Shown piece after piece: positions 35,654 to 44,893 of a DNA stretch of 64,000 nt. The DNA is from CALXQW01 sp031553045 (lineage in GTDB: Bacteria > Verrucomicrobiota > Verrucomicrobiia > Opitutales > Intestinicryptomonadaceae). The position numbers and the translations under genes are program-made. Where the stretch lies: positions 1-64,000 of the forward strand of contig JAVBLZ010000010.1 of NCBI GenBank assembly GCA_031553045.1. Direction: 5' to 3'. How positions within the stretch are numbered: the first letter of the stretch is position 1; each line of letters begins with the position of its first letter. The notes beneath the pieces were generated by a model, which saw nothing but the letters and a program-made list of their open reading frames with translations, had not been told where the DNA came from and ran no database searches.

Positions 35654-37234
35654 ATGACAGATTTTTCTTGGAAAGATAAGGGCAGGGCATCGGGGGTTTT
35701 CCTGCACATTACAAGTTTGCCCTCTACTACGGGCATAGGCAATTTTGGCTCTTCATCAAAAATTTTTGCGGAATTTCTCGCCTCGGCGGGGTTTAAATAT
35801 TGGCAGATATGCCCAAATGGCCCTACGGGTTTTGGAGACTCCCCGTACCAGTCTTTTTCAGCATTTGCGGGCAATCCTTATTTTATAGATTTAGAGCCTC
35901 TGCGTGAGTTTGGCCTGCTTTCAGACGCAGATATGGCAACACTTTGTTCTTTACCACAGCACAGGTGCGACTATGAAAATATCTACAAAAAATTCCCGCC
36001 GCTTTTAAAACGGGCTTTTGAAAATTCCAAAAAAGATGCGGCAAAAATTTCCAAGCTTGAAAGTTTTTACGGTTTAAAATTTGCGGATTTTTGCAAAAGC
36101 AACGCTTATTGGTTGGATTATTATGCGTATTTCATGGCTCTTAAAAACTTTTTCGGCGGTGCAAGTTGGGATACTTGGCCTGCGGAAATCAAATGTGTGG
36201 GGCGGTTCAAAAAATCAAAATTGTTTGCGGATAAAAAAATTTTGGACGAGTGCGAGTGCGTCAAATTCATTCAGTGGCTTTATTCTTGCTGTGAAAAAAG
36301 TTTCAGGCAAAACCTCGCCCAATGCGGTGTGGAGATTATCGCAGATATGCCAATATTCCTCTCTTACGACAGCGCCGATGTTTGGGAGCATCCTGAACTT
36401 TTTGACCTCGATGAAAGTTTGAAGCCAAACAATGTGGCGGGTGTTGGCCCCGACTATTTTTCAGAAAAAGGCCAGCTTTGGGGCAATCCGCTTTACGACT
36501 GGAAAAATCAGAAAAAGGAGCTTTATGAATTCTGGTTTAAGCGCATTGAAAAAGTTTTGAATTTTGCTTCGGTAATCAGGTTGGACCACTTTAGGGGTTT
36601 TGCCGATTATTGGGAAATACCGTATGGCAGCATAGACGCAAGAAAAGGCAAGATGCGGCTTGGACCGGGGGTGGACTTTTTTGAACAAATGCGCAAAAAA
36701 TTCCCCCAAGCAAAATTTATCGCCGAAGATTTGGGGTTGCTCAGCCAGACTGCAATAAAACTTAGGGACGATATAAATATCCCCGCCATGACGGTTTTGC
36801 AGTTTGCTTTTGGTTGCACTGCCGATAATCCTTATTTGCCGCACAACCACAAGCCCACTTATGTCTGTTACACAGGCACGCATGACAACGACACCTCGTG
36901 CTCTTGGTACGAAACTCAGCCAGAGAAAACAAAGGACCACTTCCGCAGATATATGCGTGTTGACGGCTCTTGCGCAAATTGGGATATGATTTGTGCCGCC
37001 ATGAAAAGCGTATCGTTTTTGGCGGTGCTTTTGCCGCAAGACATTCTTGGCTTGGGCGCTTGGGCGCGTTTCAACACCCCTGGCGAATCTCAGGGCAACT
37101 GGCAGTGGCGTCTTACTTGGGAACTTTTTGAGGAGCTTAAAAAGAAAAAAGATTATCTGAAGGAGCTTAATGAGATGACTTTCAGATATACTCAAAGTTC
37201 TGCTGTAAAAAATTTTGAGTCAAATGGGGCATAG
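35654..37234 (+). CDS. malQ: 4-alpha-glucanotransferase (amylomaltase, GH77)
   Basis: Transfers alpha-1,4-glucan segments during maltodextrin and glycogen metabolism in the cytoplasm. 526 residues without a signal peptide. Opens with RASGVFLHITSLPSTTGIGNFG, then YWQICPNGPTGFGDSPYQS; the nucleophile region is VIRLDHFRGF (about 307), the acid/base region AEDLGLL (about 357), and GTHDNDT lies near 417. This is the bacterial/Thermus-type length. It follows the acyltransferase gene by 17 bases. The GH13 enzyme at 47709-50102 is a likely metabolic partner. Confidence 0.95.
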   Translation: MTDFSWKDKGRASGVFLHITSLPSTTGIGNFGSSSKIFAEFLASAGFKYWQICPNGPTGFGDSPYQSFSAFAGNPYFIDLEPLREFGLLSDADMATLCSLPQHRCDYENIYKKFPPLLKRAFENSKKDAAKISKLESFYGLKFADFCKSNAYWLDYYAYFMALKNFFGGASWDTWPAEIKCVGRFKKSKLFADKKILDECECVKFIQWLYSCCEKSFRQNLAQCGVEIIADMPIFLSYDSADVWEHPELFDLDESLKPNNVAGVGPDYFSEKGQLWGNPLYDWKNQKKELYEFWFKRIEKVLNFASVIRLDHFRGFADYWEIPYGSIDARKGKMRLGPGVDFFEQMRKKFPQAKFIAEDLGLLSQTAIKLRDDINIPAMTVLQFAFGCTADNPYLPHNHKPTYVCYTGTHDNDTSCSWYETQPEKTKDHFRRYMRVDGSCANWDMICAAMKSVSFLAVLLPQDILGLGAWARFNTPGESQGNWQWRLTWELFEELKKKKDYLKELNEMTFRYTQSSAVKNFESNGA

Positions 37235-37293
37235 GTTTTTCCCTCAAATAAAATAATGTTGCCTAAATTGAGAAAAGGGTATCTTTTAAAATC

Positions 37294-39066
37294 ATGCTGG
37301 AAAAGTTCAAACAAAAGCGTTTAAGCGGCATAGGTGCTTCCAATGGGATAGCCCAAGGTAAAGCCTTGCTCATCTTTCACAACAGCATTGACGTGCCTGC
37401 GTATGAAATTGCAGACAGCTCAAGAGAAGCTGAAATGCACAGGTTTGAAAGCGCACTCGTAAAAACCAGACATGAAATTTTACACGTAAAAAAAGAAATC
37501 TCCCAACGAGTCGGGGAGCAAGAGGCGTCTATATTCGACGCTCATTTGCTCCTGCTGGAAGACGCCGCAATAATTCAAGAAACCATAGCCAGCTTTAATG
37601 AAAATTCTTTCAATATAGATTATTGCTATATGAAAGTTGTTGAAAAATTCATCGGCGCATTCGGTGAAATTGACGACCCCTTTATCAGAGAGCGCATTGC
37701 CGACATCAAAGACGTGTCTCACAGAATGCTCGGCAATTTGCTTGGCAGCGATAACAGGCGCTCCATAAATATTACCGAGCCCGTCATACTTGTCGGCGAA
37801 GATTTTGCGCCTTCAGATTTTGCCCTTGTGCCGAAAGATAAAATCTTGGCGCTCGTTACCGAGAGGGGCTCTAAGACCAGCCATAACGCAATTATAGCCA
37901 GATCTTTGGGCGTGCCCTGCGTGGTGGCAGTAACAAATCTTATTGAGCAAATCCGCAATTTTGACAACCTTTTGGTTGACGGCTACAACGGTGCGGTTGT
38001 AGTTAATCCCGATTCTGAAACCACACTAAAGTACGAACAGGTTGAGCGCATGCAGCGTGAGATGCGCCTCATTTTCGATACGTCTTTGCCCTACATTTCG
38101 GAAACTAAAGACGCAAGGCGCATAAATATTTCCGTGAATATAAATTCAGCCTTAGATATGCCTGAGCGCATAATGCCTTTTTGCGACGGCGTAGGGCTTT
38201 TTAGGACGGAAAACCTCTTTTTGGACAATGGCACATTTCTTGAAGAAGAACAGCAGTTTGAGGCTTATAGGTCGGCAGTGGTGAAGGCTCTGGGGCATCC
38301 TGTTGTCATACGTACGCTTGATTTGGGCGGAGATAAAAACTTCAATTTGCTAAAGATGCAGCATCCTGAAGAAAACCCTTTCATGGGTTACAGGGCGATA
38401 AGGTTTTGTCTGGATCATGAAGATATTTTCTTGAAGCAAATTAGGGCGATTTTGCGGGCGGGGGCGTTTGGCCCTGTAAAAATAATGTTTCCCATGATAA
38501 GCTCTGTCAGAGAGATTGAAAGAGCCAAAGATTTGGTTGATAGGGCAAAGGCGCAGTTGACTGCGGAAAATGTGAATTTTTCTAACACAGTGCAGGTGGG
38601 CGCAATGATTGAAGTGCCGTCTGCGGCTATGATAGTTGATTTGATTGCCGAATATGTTGACTTTATCAGCGTTGGCACTAACGACCTCATTCAATACATG
38701 ATAGCCGTTGACAGGGTGAATGATAAAATAGCCTCTTTGTATGAGCCCATGCACCCCGGCGTTTTGCGTATGATGGATAAAATTGTTTCGGATGCGCATA
38801 AGGCAAACTTGCCTGTGAGCGTGTGCGGAGAGATGGCTTCAGACCCAATGTTCACTTCGCTCTTGATAGGCATGGGGGTTACGGAGTTTAGCATGGCGGC
38901 AAATCTGGTTAGTGAAATTAAATTTTTGGTGCGCAAGATAAACTATGAAGACACAAAAAAATTGCGCTCTGAAGTCCTCAAATATAAAAGGGCGAGGGAT
39001 ATTGTTGCGGCATTGCGCAACTTCTATTTTGACAAGATGAAAGATTATCTAAACTTTTCAAAATAA
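37294..39066 (+). CDS. ptsI: Phosphoenolpyruvate-protein phosphotransferase (EI of the PTS)
   Basis: 590 residues with the full Enzyme I architecture: N-terminal HPr-binding and phosphohistidine domain with the active site ERGSKTSHNAIIARSLG (His197), then the PEP-utilising barrel with FRTENLF (about 306), RTLDLGGDK (about 341) and SVGTNDLIQYM (about 457). It takes phosphate from PEP and passes it to HPr. No HPr, HPr kinase or EII gene is in the window, so it may serve a regulatory or nitrogen-type PTS. 59 bases after malQ and 9 before the GlcD-like gene. Confidence 0.95.
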   Translation: MLEKFKQKRLSGIGASNGIAQGKALLIFHNSIDVPAYEIADSSREAEMHRFESALVKTRHEILHVKKEISQRVGEQEASIFDAHLLLLEDAAIIQETIASFNENSFNIDYCYMKVVEKFIGAFGEIDDPFIRERIADIKDVSHRMLGNLLGSDNRRSINITEPVILVGEDFAPSDFALVPKDKILALVTERGSKTSHNAIIARSLGVPCVVAVTNLIEQIRNFDNLLVDGYNGAVVVNPDSETTLKYEQVERMQREMRLIFDTSLPYISETKDARRINISVNINSALDMPERIMPFCDGVGLFRTENLFLDNGTFLEEEQQFEAYRSAVVKALGHPVVIRTLDLGGDKNFNLLKMQHPEENPFMGYRAIRFCLDHEDIFLKQIRAILRAGAFGPVKIMFPMISSVREIERAKDLVDRAKAQLTAENVNFSNTVQVGAMIEVPSAAMIVDLIAEYVDFISVGTNDLIQYMIAVDRVNDKIASLYEPMHPGVLRMMDKIVSDAHKANLPVSVCGEMASDPMFTSLLIGMGVTEFSMAANLVSEIKFLVRKINYEDTKKLRSEVLKYKRARDIVAALRNFYFDKMKDYLNFSK

Positions 39067-39075
39067 ATTCTGACA

Positions 39076-40515
39076 ATGTCTTCAGATAACAATATTGAAT
39101 CTTCGGCTTTGCAAAAACTTGCGTCAAAGCTGAAAAACTCTCGGGTTTTAACCGATGAGGAAAGTCTTTTTTTTGCAGGCATAGACCACACAAGATATAG
39201 CTTTACGCCAAGTGCGCTTATAAAAATTTATCAAGATTCCGACGTTGGAGAGGTCTTGAAAATCGCAAACGAGTTTGGCGTAAAGGTAACCGTGAGGGGC
39301 GCAGGCACTGGCTGTGCGGGCGGAGCATTGCCGCACAAGGGCGGCTGGGTGATAGATTTAAGCGGGCTTGACGGTATAGAAATTCAGCCGCAAACCCAGC
39401 TTGCAAAAGTGGGCGCAGGCGCAATTACTGCCAATGTGGATATGGCTGCGGCAAAGCATGCTCTCTTTTATCCGCCAGACCCATCGTCTCACAAATATTG
39501 CTCTATAGGCGGCAACATAGCCTGCAATGCTGGGGGCTTGCGTGCCGCAAAATACGGCGTTACCAGAGACTACGTAATGGCTCTTGAAGGTTTTTTGCCC
39601 ACGGGTGAATTTGTGAAATTTTCCAGACCGCTTAAAAAATTTTCGGCAGGGTTAAACTTGAAGGATTTGTGGATAAGTTCAGAAGGCATATTGGGCGTAA
39701 TCACAAGCGCATATCTCAAACTGATAAGGCGGCCTTCGGAATTTAAAACGTATCTGTTTTTTTACGATTCAGAAAAATCCGCCCTGCAAAATGTCTTGGA
39801 AATTTTGGCTGCGGGGGTGTCGCCTTCCATAACTGAATTTATGGACGCCCAGACGGTCTATGCGGCGCGCAGTTATTGCAAAGATGTGGGCATTAAAGAA
39901 GGCATGAGCGTCTTGCTTGTGCAGCTAGACAACGCAAATCAAGATTTGCCCACGCAGGAAAAAATCCTTTTGGATTCAAGCTCAGGAAAGGTTGTGGCAA
40001 TGCAGAAGGCCTCAAATGAAATAGAGGCTGAAAATCTTTGGCAGATAAGGCGCAAATGCTCGCAAAGCATGTACGCCATTGCCGACAGCAAGCTAAGCCA
40101 AGACATAGTTTTGCCGCTAGATAAGGCGTCTGAATTTTTTGAATTTTTCAAAGCGTTGGGCGCTCGGCTTAATGTGCCAACGCCAACGTTTGGGCACGCC
40201 TTAGACGGCAACTACCACATACACGCAATGTACGGCGGTGAAGACCCTGCGCAGACAAAAAATGCGAGGGAGCTTATGGATAAATCAATATTGAAGGCGA
40301 TAGAGCTTGGCGGGGCTGTAAGCGGTGAGCATGGCATAGGTATTTTAAAAACCCGCTATATGTCTTACCAGCATAGCATAGCAGAGCTTGATTCTATGCG
40401 TAAAATCAAAAAAACCTTAGACCCGCAAGACATTCTTAATTCAGGCAAAATCTTGGAAGACTTTGACATATCAAAACACAAGCCCCTCAAGAATATCAAA
40501 CTCCCTTGGGATTGA
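39076..40515 (+). CDS. FAD-linked oxidase, GlcD/D-lactate dehydrogenase family
   Basis: 479 residues. The FAD-binding type-4 (PCMH) domain lies at about 45-225: GVKVTVRGAGTGCAGGALPH is the nucleotide loop and SIGGNIACNAGGLRAAKYG the pyrophosphate-contact loop. The C-terminal substrate-cap domain (about 240-460) ends with GHALDGNYHIH and AVSGEHGIGILK, carrying the conserved histidines. Family members oxidise glycolate, D-lactate or other 2-hydroxy acids. Neither the GlcE nor the GlcF subunit is adjacent, so a D-2-hydroxyacid dehydrogenase of the stand-alone type is possible. Confidence 0.9.
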   Translation: MSSDNNIESSALQKLASKLKNSRVLTDEESLFFAGIDHTRYSFTPSALIKIYQDSDVGEVLKIANEFGVKVTVRGAGTGCAGGALPHKGGWVIDLSGLDGIEIQPQTQLAKVGAGAITANVDMAAAKHALFYPPDPSSHKYCSIGGNIACNAGGLRAAKYGVTRDYVMALEGFLPTGEFVKFSRPLKKFSAGLNLKDLWISSEGILGVITSAYLKLIRRPSEFKTYLFFYDSEKSALQNVLEILAAGVSPSITEFMDAQTVYAARSYCKDVGIKEGMSVLLVQLDNANQDLPTQEKILLDSSSGKVVAMQKASNEIEAENLWQIRRKCSQSMYAIADSKLSQDIVLPLDKASEFFEFFKALGARLNVPTPTFGHALDGNYHIHAMYGGEDPAQTKNARELMDKSILKAIELGGAVSGEHGIGILKTRYMSYQHSIAELDSMRKIKKTLDPQDILNSGKILEDFDISKHKPLKNIKLPWD

Positions 40516-40544
40516 TTGTGCCTAAACCGTTTAAGCTTTACAAT
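40516..40544 (+). promoter_or_regulatory. Candidate promoter before the glycosyltransferase gene
   Basis: TTGTGC (40516-40521), 17-base spacer and TACAAT (40539-40544). A good -10 but weak -35. The predicted start near 40551 would leave a leader of about 70 bases before 40623. Confidence 0.35.
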
Positions 40545-40622
40545 AAGAGATGCGACAGTTTTATTAACAGCAGAGTGTAGAAAGATGAATTATGTTCAAA
40601 TTTAAAAATCCAGATTAAAACT

Positions 40623-41396
40623 ATGAATGAGACCTTAAACGCAGTCTATGTTTTAGACAAAAAATTATTGAATTTGGCAAAACTTTCCATTGCAAGCCTG
40701 CGTTTTTTTCATCCTGAGGCAAATATATACGTGTTGTCCACAGCGCCGATAGACAGCATTGAAAATGTAAAAAACATAGTCATAGACCCCCAGAAAAAAT
40801 TTAGGCGCAGGGGTAAAAAAGACAGGATTTCCGATGCTGCATATCTTAAGCTTTATATCCCCGAATTTGTGCCTGAGCGCAAAGTGCTTTTCATAGACGC
40901 CGACACTGTGGTGCAAGCGCCCTTAGACGAGCTTTGGGCGCAAAAATGTGAATATATATGTGCGGTAGAATTGGCTTGGGGTTGGCGGGAAAGGTGCAAG
41001 GAGCTTAATATTTCAAAATACGCAATATCGGGCATGATGCTCATGAATTGCGAGAATCTGCTCAAAGATAATTTCCGCCAAAAATGTCTTGCCAAAATGG
41101 AGAATCTTTCAGTTGCAGAATGGAGTCATGAAGAGACGTTGATTAATGCGGCTTACAATGATAAAATTAATTTTATAGACCAAAAATTCAACTACTGTAA
41201 TGCGAGAACATATGACAACCCCATCCCCATAGAAGATGCCGTGATACTGCATTATGTGGGCGGTAGGCGTTTCAAAAAACAGATGTATGAAAATAAATTT
41301 TTGTGTAGAAATATAAAATTTAAAAAACCCTACAACAATCGAATCGGCAAGGTGATTTACTACATCAAAGAGAAATTTTTTAATGCTCCTATATGA
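40623..41396 (+). CDS. Glycosyltransferase family 8-like protein
   Basis: 257 residues with a GT-A fold of the GT8 type. The metal/sugar-nucleotide DxD motif sits in KVLFIDADTVVQAPLDELW (about 87-105). The N-terminus is NAVYVLDKKLLNLAKLSIASL, and the C-terminal part has LHYVGGRRFKK near 217. The basic C-terminus (YYIKEKF) could bind the membrane surface. GT8 enzymes add Glc or Gal to LPS core or glycogenin-type acceptors. It heads a three-gene group with a methyltransferase and a DUF115-like protein, suggesting surface-glycan assembly. Confidence 0.85.
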   Translation: MNETLNAVYVLDKKLLNLAKLSIASLRFFHPEANIYVLSTAPIDSIENVKNIVIDPQKKFRRRGKKDRISDAAYLKLYIPEFVPERKVLFIDADTVVQAPLDELWAQKCEYICAVELAWGWRERCKELNISKYAISGMMLMNCENLLKDNFRQKCLAKMENLSVAEWSHEETLINAAYNDKINFIDQKFNYCNARTYDNPIPIEDAVILHYVGGRRFKKQMYENKFLCRNIKFKKPYNNRIGKVIYYIKEKFFNAPI

Positions 41397-41494
41397 GCGA
41401 TAGATTTTTTGGGAGATTTTTAAAAACTAAATTCCACTTTCAAATCACAACTTGACTAAGATTATAGCCCCATAATATTACTATTATAATAAAT

Positions 41495-42211
41495 ATGAGC
41501 AAAGACAATTCATCAGACACTGTAAACGATACGGATAAAAATATTCGTGATAAAAAATATACGGAACTTTACAAAGAGCTTCATGAAAATGACGAGCGCT
41601 ATGGAGAAAGTTCCGTCGGTTTTTTGGGAGAGGCAAAGATTCTGGTGGACTTTGTGAAGCCTAAAACGGTTTTAGATTTCGGATGTGGAAAGGGCGCACT
41701 GCTTGCAAGGCTTGCGGAACACTTCCCCCAGATAAACTTTTTCGGCTATGACCCTTCAATAAAAGGGCGGGAAAAAATCCCGGTAGAAAAAGCGGATATG
41801 ATAATAAATACCGATGTGCTAGAGCATATTCCAGAAAATATTATTGAAAATGTGGTAGAGCAAATTGCTGGTCTTTCTCAAAAAGTATTTTTTGTTTTGC
41901 ACCATGCAGAGGCGGGGGAATTTTTATCCAACGGCGAAAATGCACATTGCACAATCAAGCCTCCGGAATGGTATCATAAAATGTTTTCAAAATATTTTGA
42001 CGTAGTAACACCTTTGCCGTGTCGAGAAAAAATACGTTCAGCCGTGGTTACATTCACGCTGCCCGACGATGTCAAGGCGGCATATTTAAAATCGGTAAAT
42101 AGCAATTTTATCCCGAGGTGGCTGGGCTTTATTATCTGTGCATTCATCTTCAATAGAAAGCGCAGAAAGTATTTTAGGCTAAAATACGTCAAACTGAAAA
42201 ATAACGATTAG
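41495..42211 (+). CDS. Class I SAM-dependent methyltransferase
   Basis: 238 residues. The SAM-binding loop is TVLDFGCGKGALLARLA (about 58-74), followed by FFGYDPS (motif II) and the catalytic-region strand DMIINTDVLEHIPE (about 100-113). The Rossmann part is compact. The C-terminal 30 residues have a hydrophobic segment (WLGFIICAFIF) flanked by Arg/Lys, a likely membrane contact. It lies between two glycan-type genes, so a sugar or lipid-linked glycan is the probable substrate. Confidence 0.87.
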   Translation: MSKDNSSDTVNDTDKNIRDKKYTELYKELHENDERYGESSVGFLGEAKILVDFVKPKTVLDFGCGKGALLARLAEHFPQINFFGYDPSIKGREKIPVEKADMIINTDVLEHIPENIIENVVEQIAGLSQKVFFVLHHAEAGEFLSNGENAHCTIKPPEWYHKMFSKYFDVVTPLPCREKIRSAVVTFTLPDDVKAAYLKSVNSNFIPRWLGFIICAFIFNRKRRKYFRLKYVKLKNND

Positions 42212-42231
42212 CTATTTATTAATAAAAAACT

Positions 42232-43005
42232 ATGTCTAAAATATTGAAATCTATTTTTGAAGTTCGGAATGAAGGCTACAAAAAACGCCTTACGATTCTG
42301 GGGATGAATTTTAGATTTTCGGCAATGTCAAAAAGTCGGGAGATTTATTTGCAGACCCGCTTGGCAAATGCAGTTTTTAATTTGCACTCTCATACTTTCC
42401 CAAAGTATAAGGGCGTAAATAAAGGCAAAGATATTGTGATTGTTGCAACGGGCCCCAGTTTGTCAAAATATAAACCTATTGAAGGCGCAATACACATAGG
42501 TTTAAACGGGGCTATAGAGCAAAATATTGCAGATTTAGACTGCCTTTTTGTGCAAGATTTTACGGGCAAAAATTCTGAAAGGGCAAAGGCTTTTGTGTCT
42601 TATAGGGCAGGCGTGTGTGAAAAATTTTTCGGCATAGTGCCATATTTTGAAAAGAGCAATATACCCGAACATATCGTGGCGGAAGCCGGCGCAAAGCAGT
42701 ATTACGCAACTGAAGAAGGTTTCAATTTGGATATATCCACAAGTGAGCTGCCGGCTTTGGGCTCGGTTGCTTTTGCCGCACTTTCATTTGCGCTTTGGAC
42801 ACAGCCCAAGCGCATATATCTCGTGGGTTGCGATTGCACTCATGGCTATTTTAACGCAACTCCAAACCTAAGCAGGGCGCTGAAATTCTCTCTTAAAGGC
42901 TGGTTTGATTTCAAAAAATTTGCGCTTATACATTATCCAGATGTAGAAATTATTTCCTTAAACCCCGTTGGGCTGAAGGGTCTTTTCACAGATATAGATC
43001 AATAG
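42232..43005 (+). CDS. DUF115/GT42-like putative glycan-modifying protein
   Basis: 257 residues. After a 65-residue lead it has KDIVIVATGPSLSKYK (about 66-80), the G-P-S-L nucleotide-type loop seen in DUF115 (motility accessory factor) and sialyltransferase-42 proteins, then IHIGLNGAIEQ and a late strand RIYLVGCDCTHGYFN (about 195-210). These families handle nucleotide-activated nonulosonic acids or similar sugars. I cannot tell which, and no nonulosonic acid biosynthesis genes are in view. It lies 20 bases after the methyltransferase gene. Confidence 0.6.
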   Translation: MSKILKSIFEVRNEGYKKRLTILGMNFRFSAMSKSREIYLQTRLANAVFNLHSHTFPKYKGVNKGKDIVIVATGPSLSKYKPIEGAIHIGLNGAIEQNIADLDCLFVQDFTGKNSERAKAFVSYRAGVCEKFFGIVPYFEKSNIPEHIVAEAGAKQYYATEEGFNLDISTSELPALGSVAFAALSFALWTQPKRIYLVGCDCTHGYFNATPNLSRALKFSLKGWFDFKKFALIHYPDVEIISLNPVGLKGLFTDIDQ

Positions 43006-43042
43006 ATTGCGCACATAAAAAATTTGCGCAAAAACTTAAAAT

Positions 43043-43079
43043 AAAAAACTTGGCGCTCTTTAAAAGTGCCAAGTTTTTT
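43043..43079. terminator. Bidirectional terminator between convergent genes
   Basis: AAAAAACTTGGC (43043-43054) pairs with GCCAAGTTTTTT (43068-43079). The A-run and T-run make it usable from both strands, which suits the convergent genes ending at 43005 and 43104. Confidence 0.88.
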
Positions 43080-43103
43080 GTTGGTCGCATAAGGTACTTA
43101 ACT

Positions 43104-44762
43104 TCAAACTTCTCTTGCAATTTTTTGCACTGAGGCAATATCCAGCTTGCCTGCGCCAAGCACGGGGATTTTTTCTATACGCTTGTACACCTTGGGTATC
43201 CAGAGGTTGGAAATTCCTTCAAGCGCCAAAGCGTGCCTTAGATTCTGCATATCCACATCTATTGACGCTACCAGCACAAGGCATTCGCCTTTATTTTCGT
43301 CCTCTCTTGAGGCTATTGCAATCGTGGGCGCTTCAGAATCTTCCTGCCCGAGCAATTTTATAATGCGCTCCTCAATGAGCGTATGCGGAACCATCTCGCC
43401 GCCGATTTTTGAAAAACGTGCCAAGCGCCCTTTTATAAAGATAAAACCGTCTCTATCCAAAGAGGCTATATCGCCCGTAATCAGCCAGCCGTCTTTAAAT
43501 TTTTCTGCGTTTTGTTCAGGCATATTGAGGTATCCGCCAAATATGCTCGCCCCTCTCAAACAGAGTATGCCGTCTGTGCCGTAGGGCAGAATTTCGTGGG
43601 TTTCTGGGCTCATGATGCAGGCCTGCAATCCGCCCCAAAGTTGGCCGACAGAGTTTGCCCTTGTGTCCGGCTTAAAACCTCTGTACTCATTTTCAGGAGA
43701 GTCGGGGTATAAATTCACGCTGACAACAGGGCTCGCTTCCGTAAGGCCGTAACCAACCTTGTAATGACTGTTGGGGAATTTCTTTTCCCAAAGCTCCATA
43801 AAACCGTCAGGTGTTTTTTCTGCGCCGGCGATTACGGTGTAAAGACTCTTGGCGTCTTCAGGATTGCCTTTTTTAAGATATGAGCGCAGAAACGTGGGCG
43901 TGCTTATTAAAACCGTAGAGCCGCCTTTTTTCATGGCGTCAAAATTATGCGCAACCTCAAGCGGGCTTTGAACGGCAACTTGCTTGTGTCCGAAAATGCA
44001 GCAAAACCAAAGCTGTATGCTCTGCCCAAAACTGTGGAAAAGCGGTAGATTTGCGTGCAATATGTCGTCTTTGTTGATGATATAAATAATATCCATCTGG
44101 ATACAGTTTGCCATTATGTTTTTATGAGACAAAATGGCGGCTTTGGGCATGCCTTCAGAGCCGCTAGTGAAGATTACCGACGCCTCTTTATCGCCGCCTT
44201 CGGTAGGGATATTCTCAAGCTTTTTTAATAGACAAGTTGGCAGAAGTTTTATTTTTAAAAGTTTTTTTACAATGGCAGCTTTGCCGATTTTTTTGAGAAC
44301 TTCTGCGATGTCATAAAAGTTTTGCGTCCAAGGATAGTTGGGCATTTTTGCCTCAACTTTTTCTCGCACTTTGTTAGAACCAATAATGCACCTCAAAGAA
44401 ACCCTGTCTATGCAAGCTTGTGCGGCTTCGGGGCCCATAGTGAAATTGTAGTTTACACTCACCTTGTTTGCCATTTGCACCGCCAGATTCACTGCAATAC
44501 CAGGGATGCCGGAAGGAAGCGCAATGCCTATGCGCTTTTCATTGGGGAACTCTTTGACGATAAAATCTTTTAAAGCCAGCGCCATTGCAAGAACCATTCC
44601 CTGATTAAATTTTTTATCCAAAGAATAATCGTAAATGAAGGCGGCGGAGTTGTTTTTTGAAAGTTTGTCAAGGGCTGCATCGGCAAGATTCTTGCCTAAC
44701 ATAGGATGGGTATAAAATTTATCCATCCCCATATCTAAAATCTTATCGTCTATAATCTTCAT
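43104..44762 (-). CDS. AMP-dependent synthetase/ligase (acyl-CoA or acyl-ACP synthetase-like)
   Basis: 552 residues of the ANL adenylating family. The P-loop is VIFTSGSEGMPKAA (about 197-210). Motif A5 is VGYGLTEASPV (about 340), A7 GWLITGDIASLDRDG (about 420), and the C-terminal catalytic lysine is in GAGKLDIASV near the end. It activates a carboxylic acid as an acyl-adenylate. The lack of a signal peptide and the overall pattern (similar to the Aas ligase domain) point to fatty acids. It is monocistronic and convergent with the glycan cluster. Substrate not determinable. Confidence 0.87.
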   Translation of the reverse strand: MKIIDDKILDMGMDKFYTHPMLGKNLADAALDKLSKNNSAAFIYDYSLDKKFNQGMVLAMALALKDFIVKEFPNEKRIGIALPSGIPGIAVNLAVQMANKVSVNYNFTMGPEAAQACIDRVSLRCIIGSNKVREKVEAKMPNYPWTQNFYDIAEVLKKIGKAAIVKKLLKIKLLPTCLLKKLENIPTEGGDKEASVIFTSGSEGMPKAAILSHKNIMANCIQMDIIYIINKDDILHANLPLFHSFGQSIQLWFCCIFGHKQVAVQSPLEVAHNFDAMKKGGSTVLISTPTFLRSYLKKGNPEDAKSLYTVIAGAEKTPDGFMELWEKKFPNSHYKVGYGLTEASPVVSVNLYPDSPENEYRGFKPDTRANSVGQLWGGLQACIMSPETHEILPYGTDGILCLRGASIFGGYLNMPEQNAEKFKDGWLITGDIASLDRDGFIFIKGRLARFSKIGGEMVPHTLIEERIIKLLGQEDSEAPTIAIASREDENKGECLVLVASIDVDMQNLRHALALEGISNLWIPKVYKRIEKIPVLGAGKLDIASVQKIAREV

Positions 44763-44893
44763 TATAAGTTCATTCTGGAGAGATTCAAAATTCTAGTCAA
44801 AGAAAATGTGCAGGAATGCGGGTTTTTTTCAAATGTTCAGAATATGTCTTTACAGTAGGGATTTATTGGATTTAAAGTAATTTGAAAATATAG

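Noticed and set aside
41452..41478. TTGACT with TAATAT before the methyltransferase gene
   Set aside because: Spacing of 15 bases is too short and alternatives at 18 bases have poor -10 boxes.
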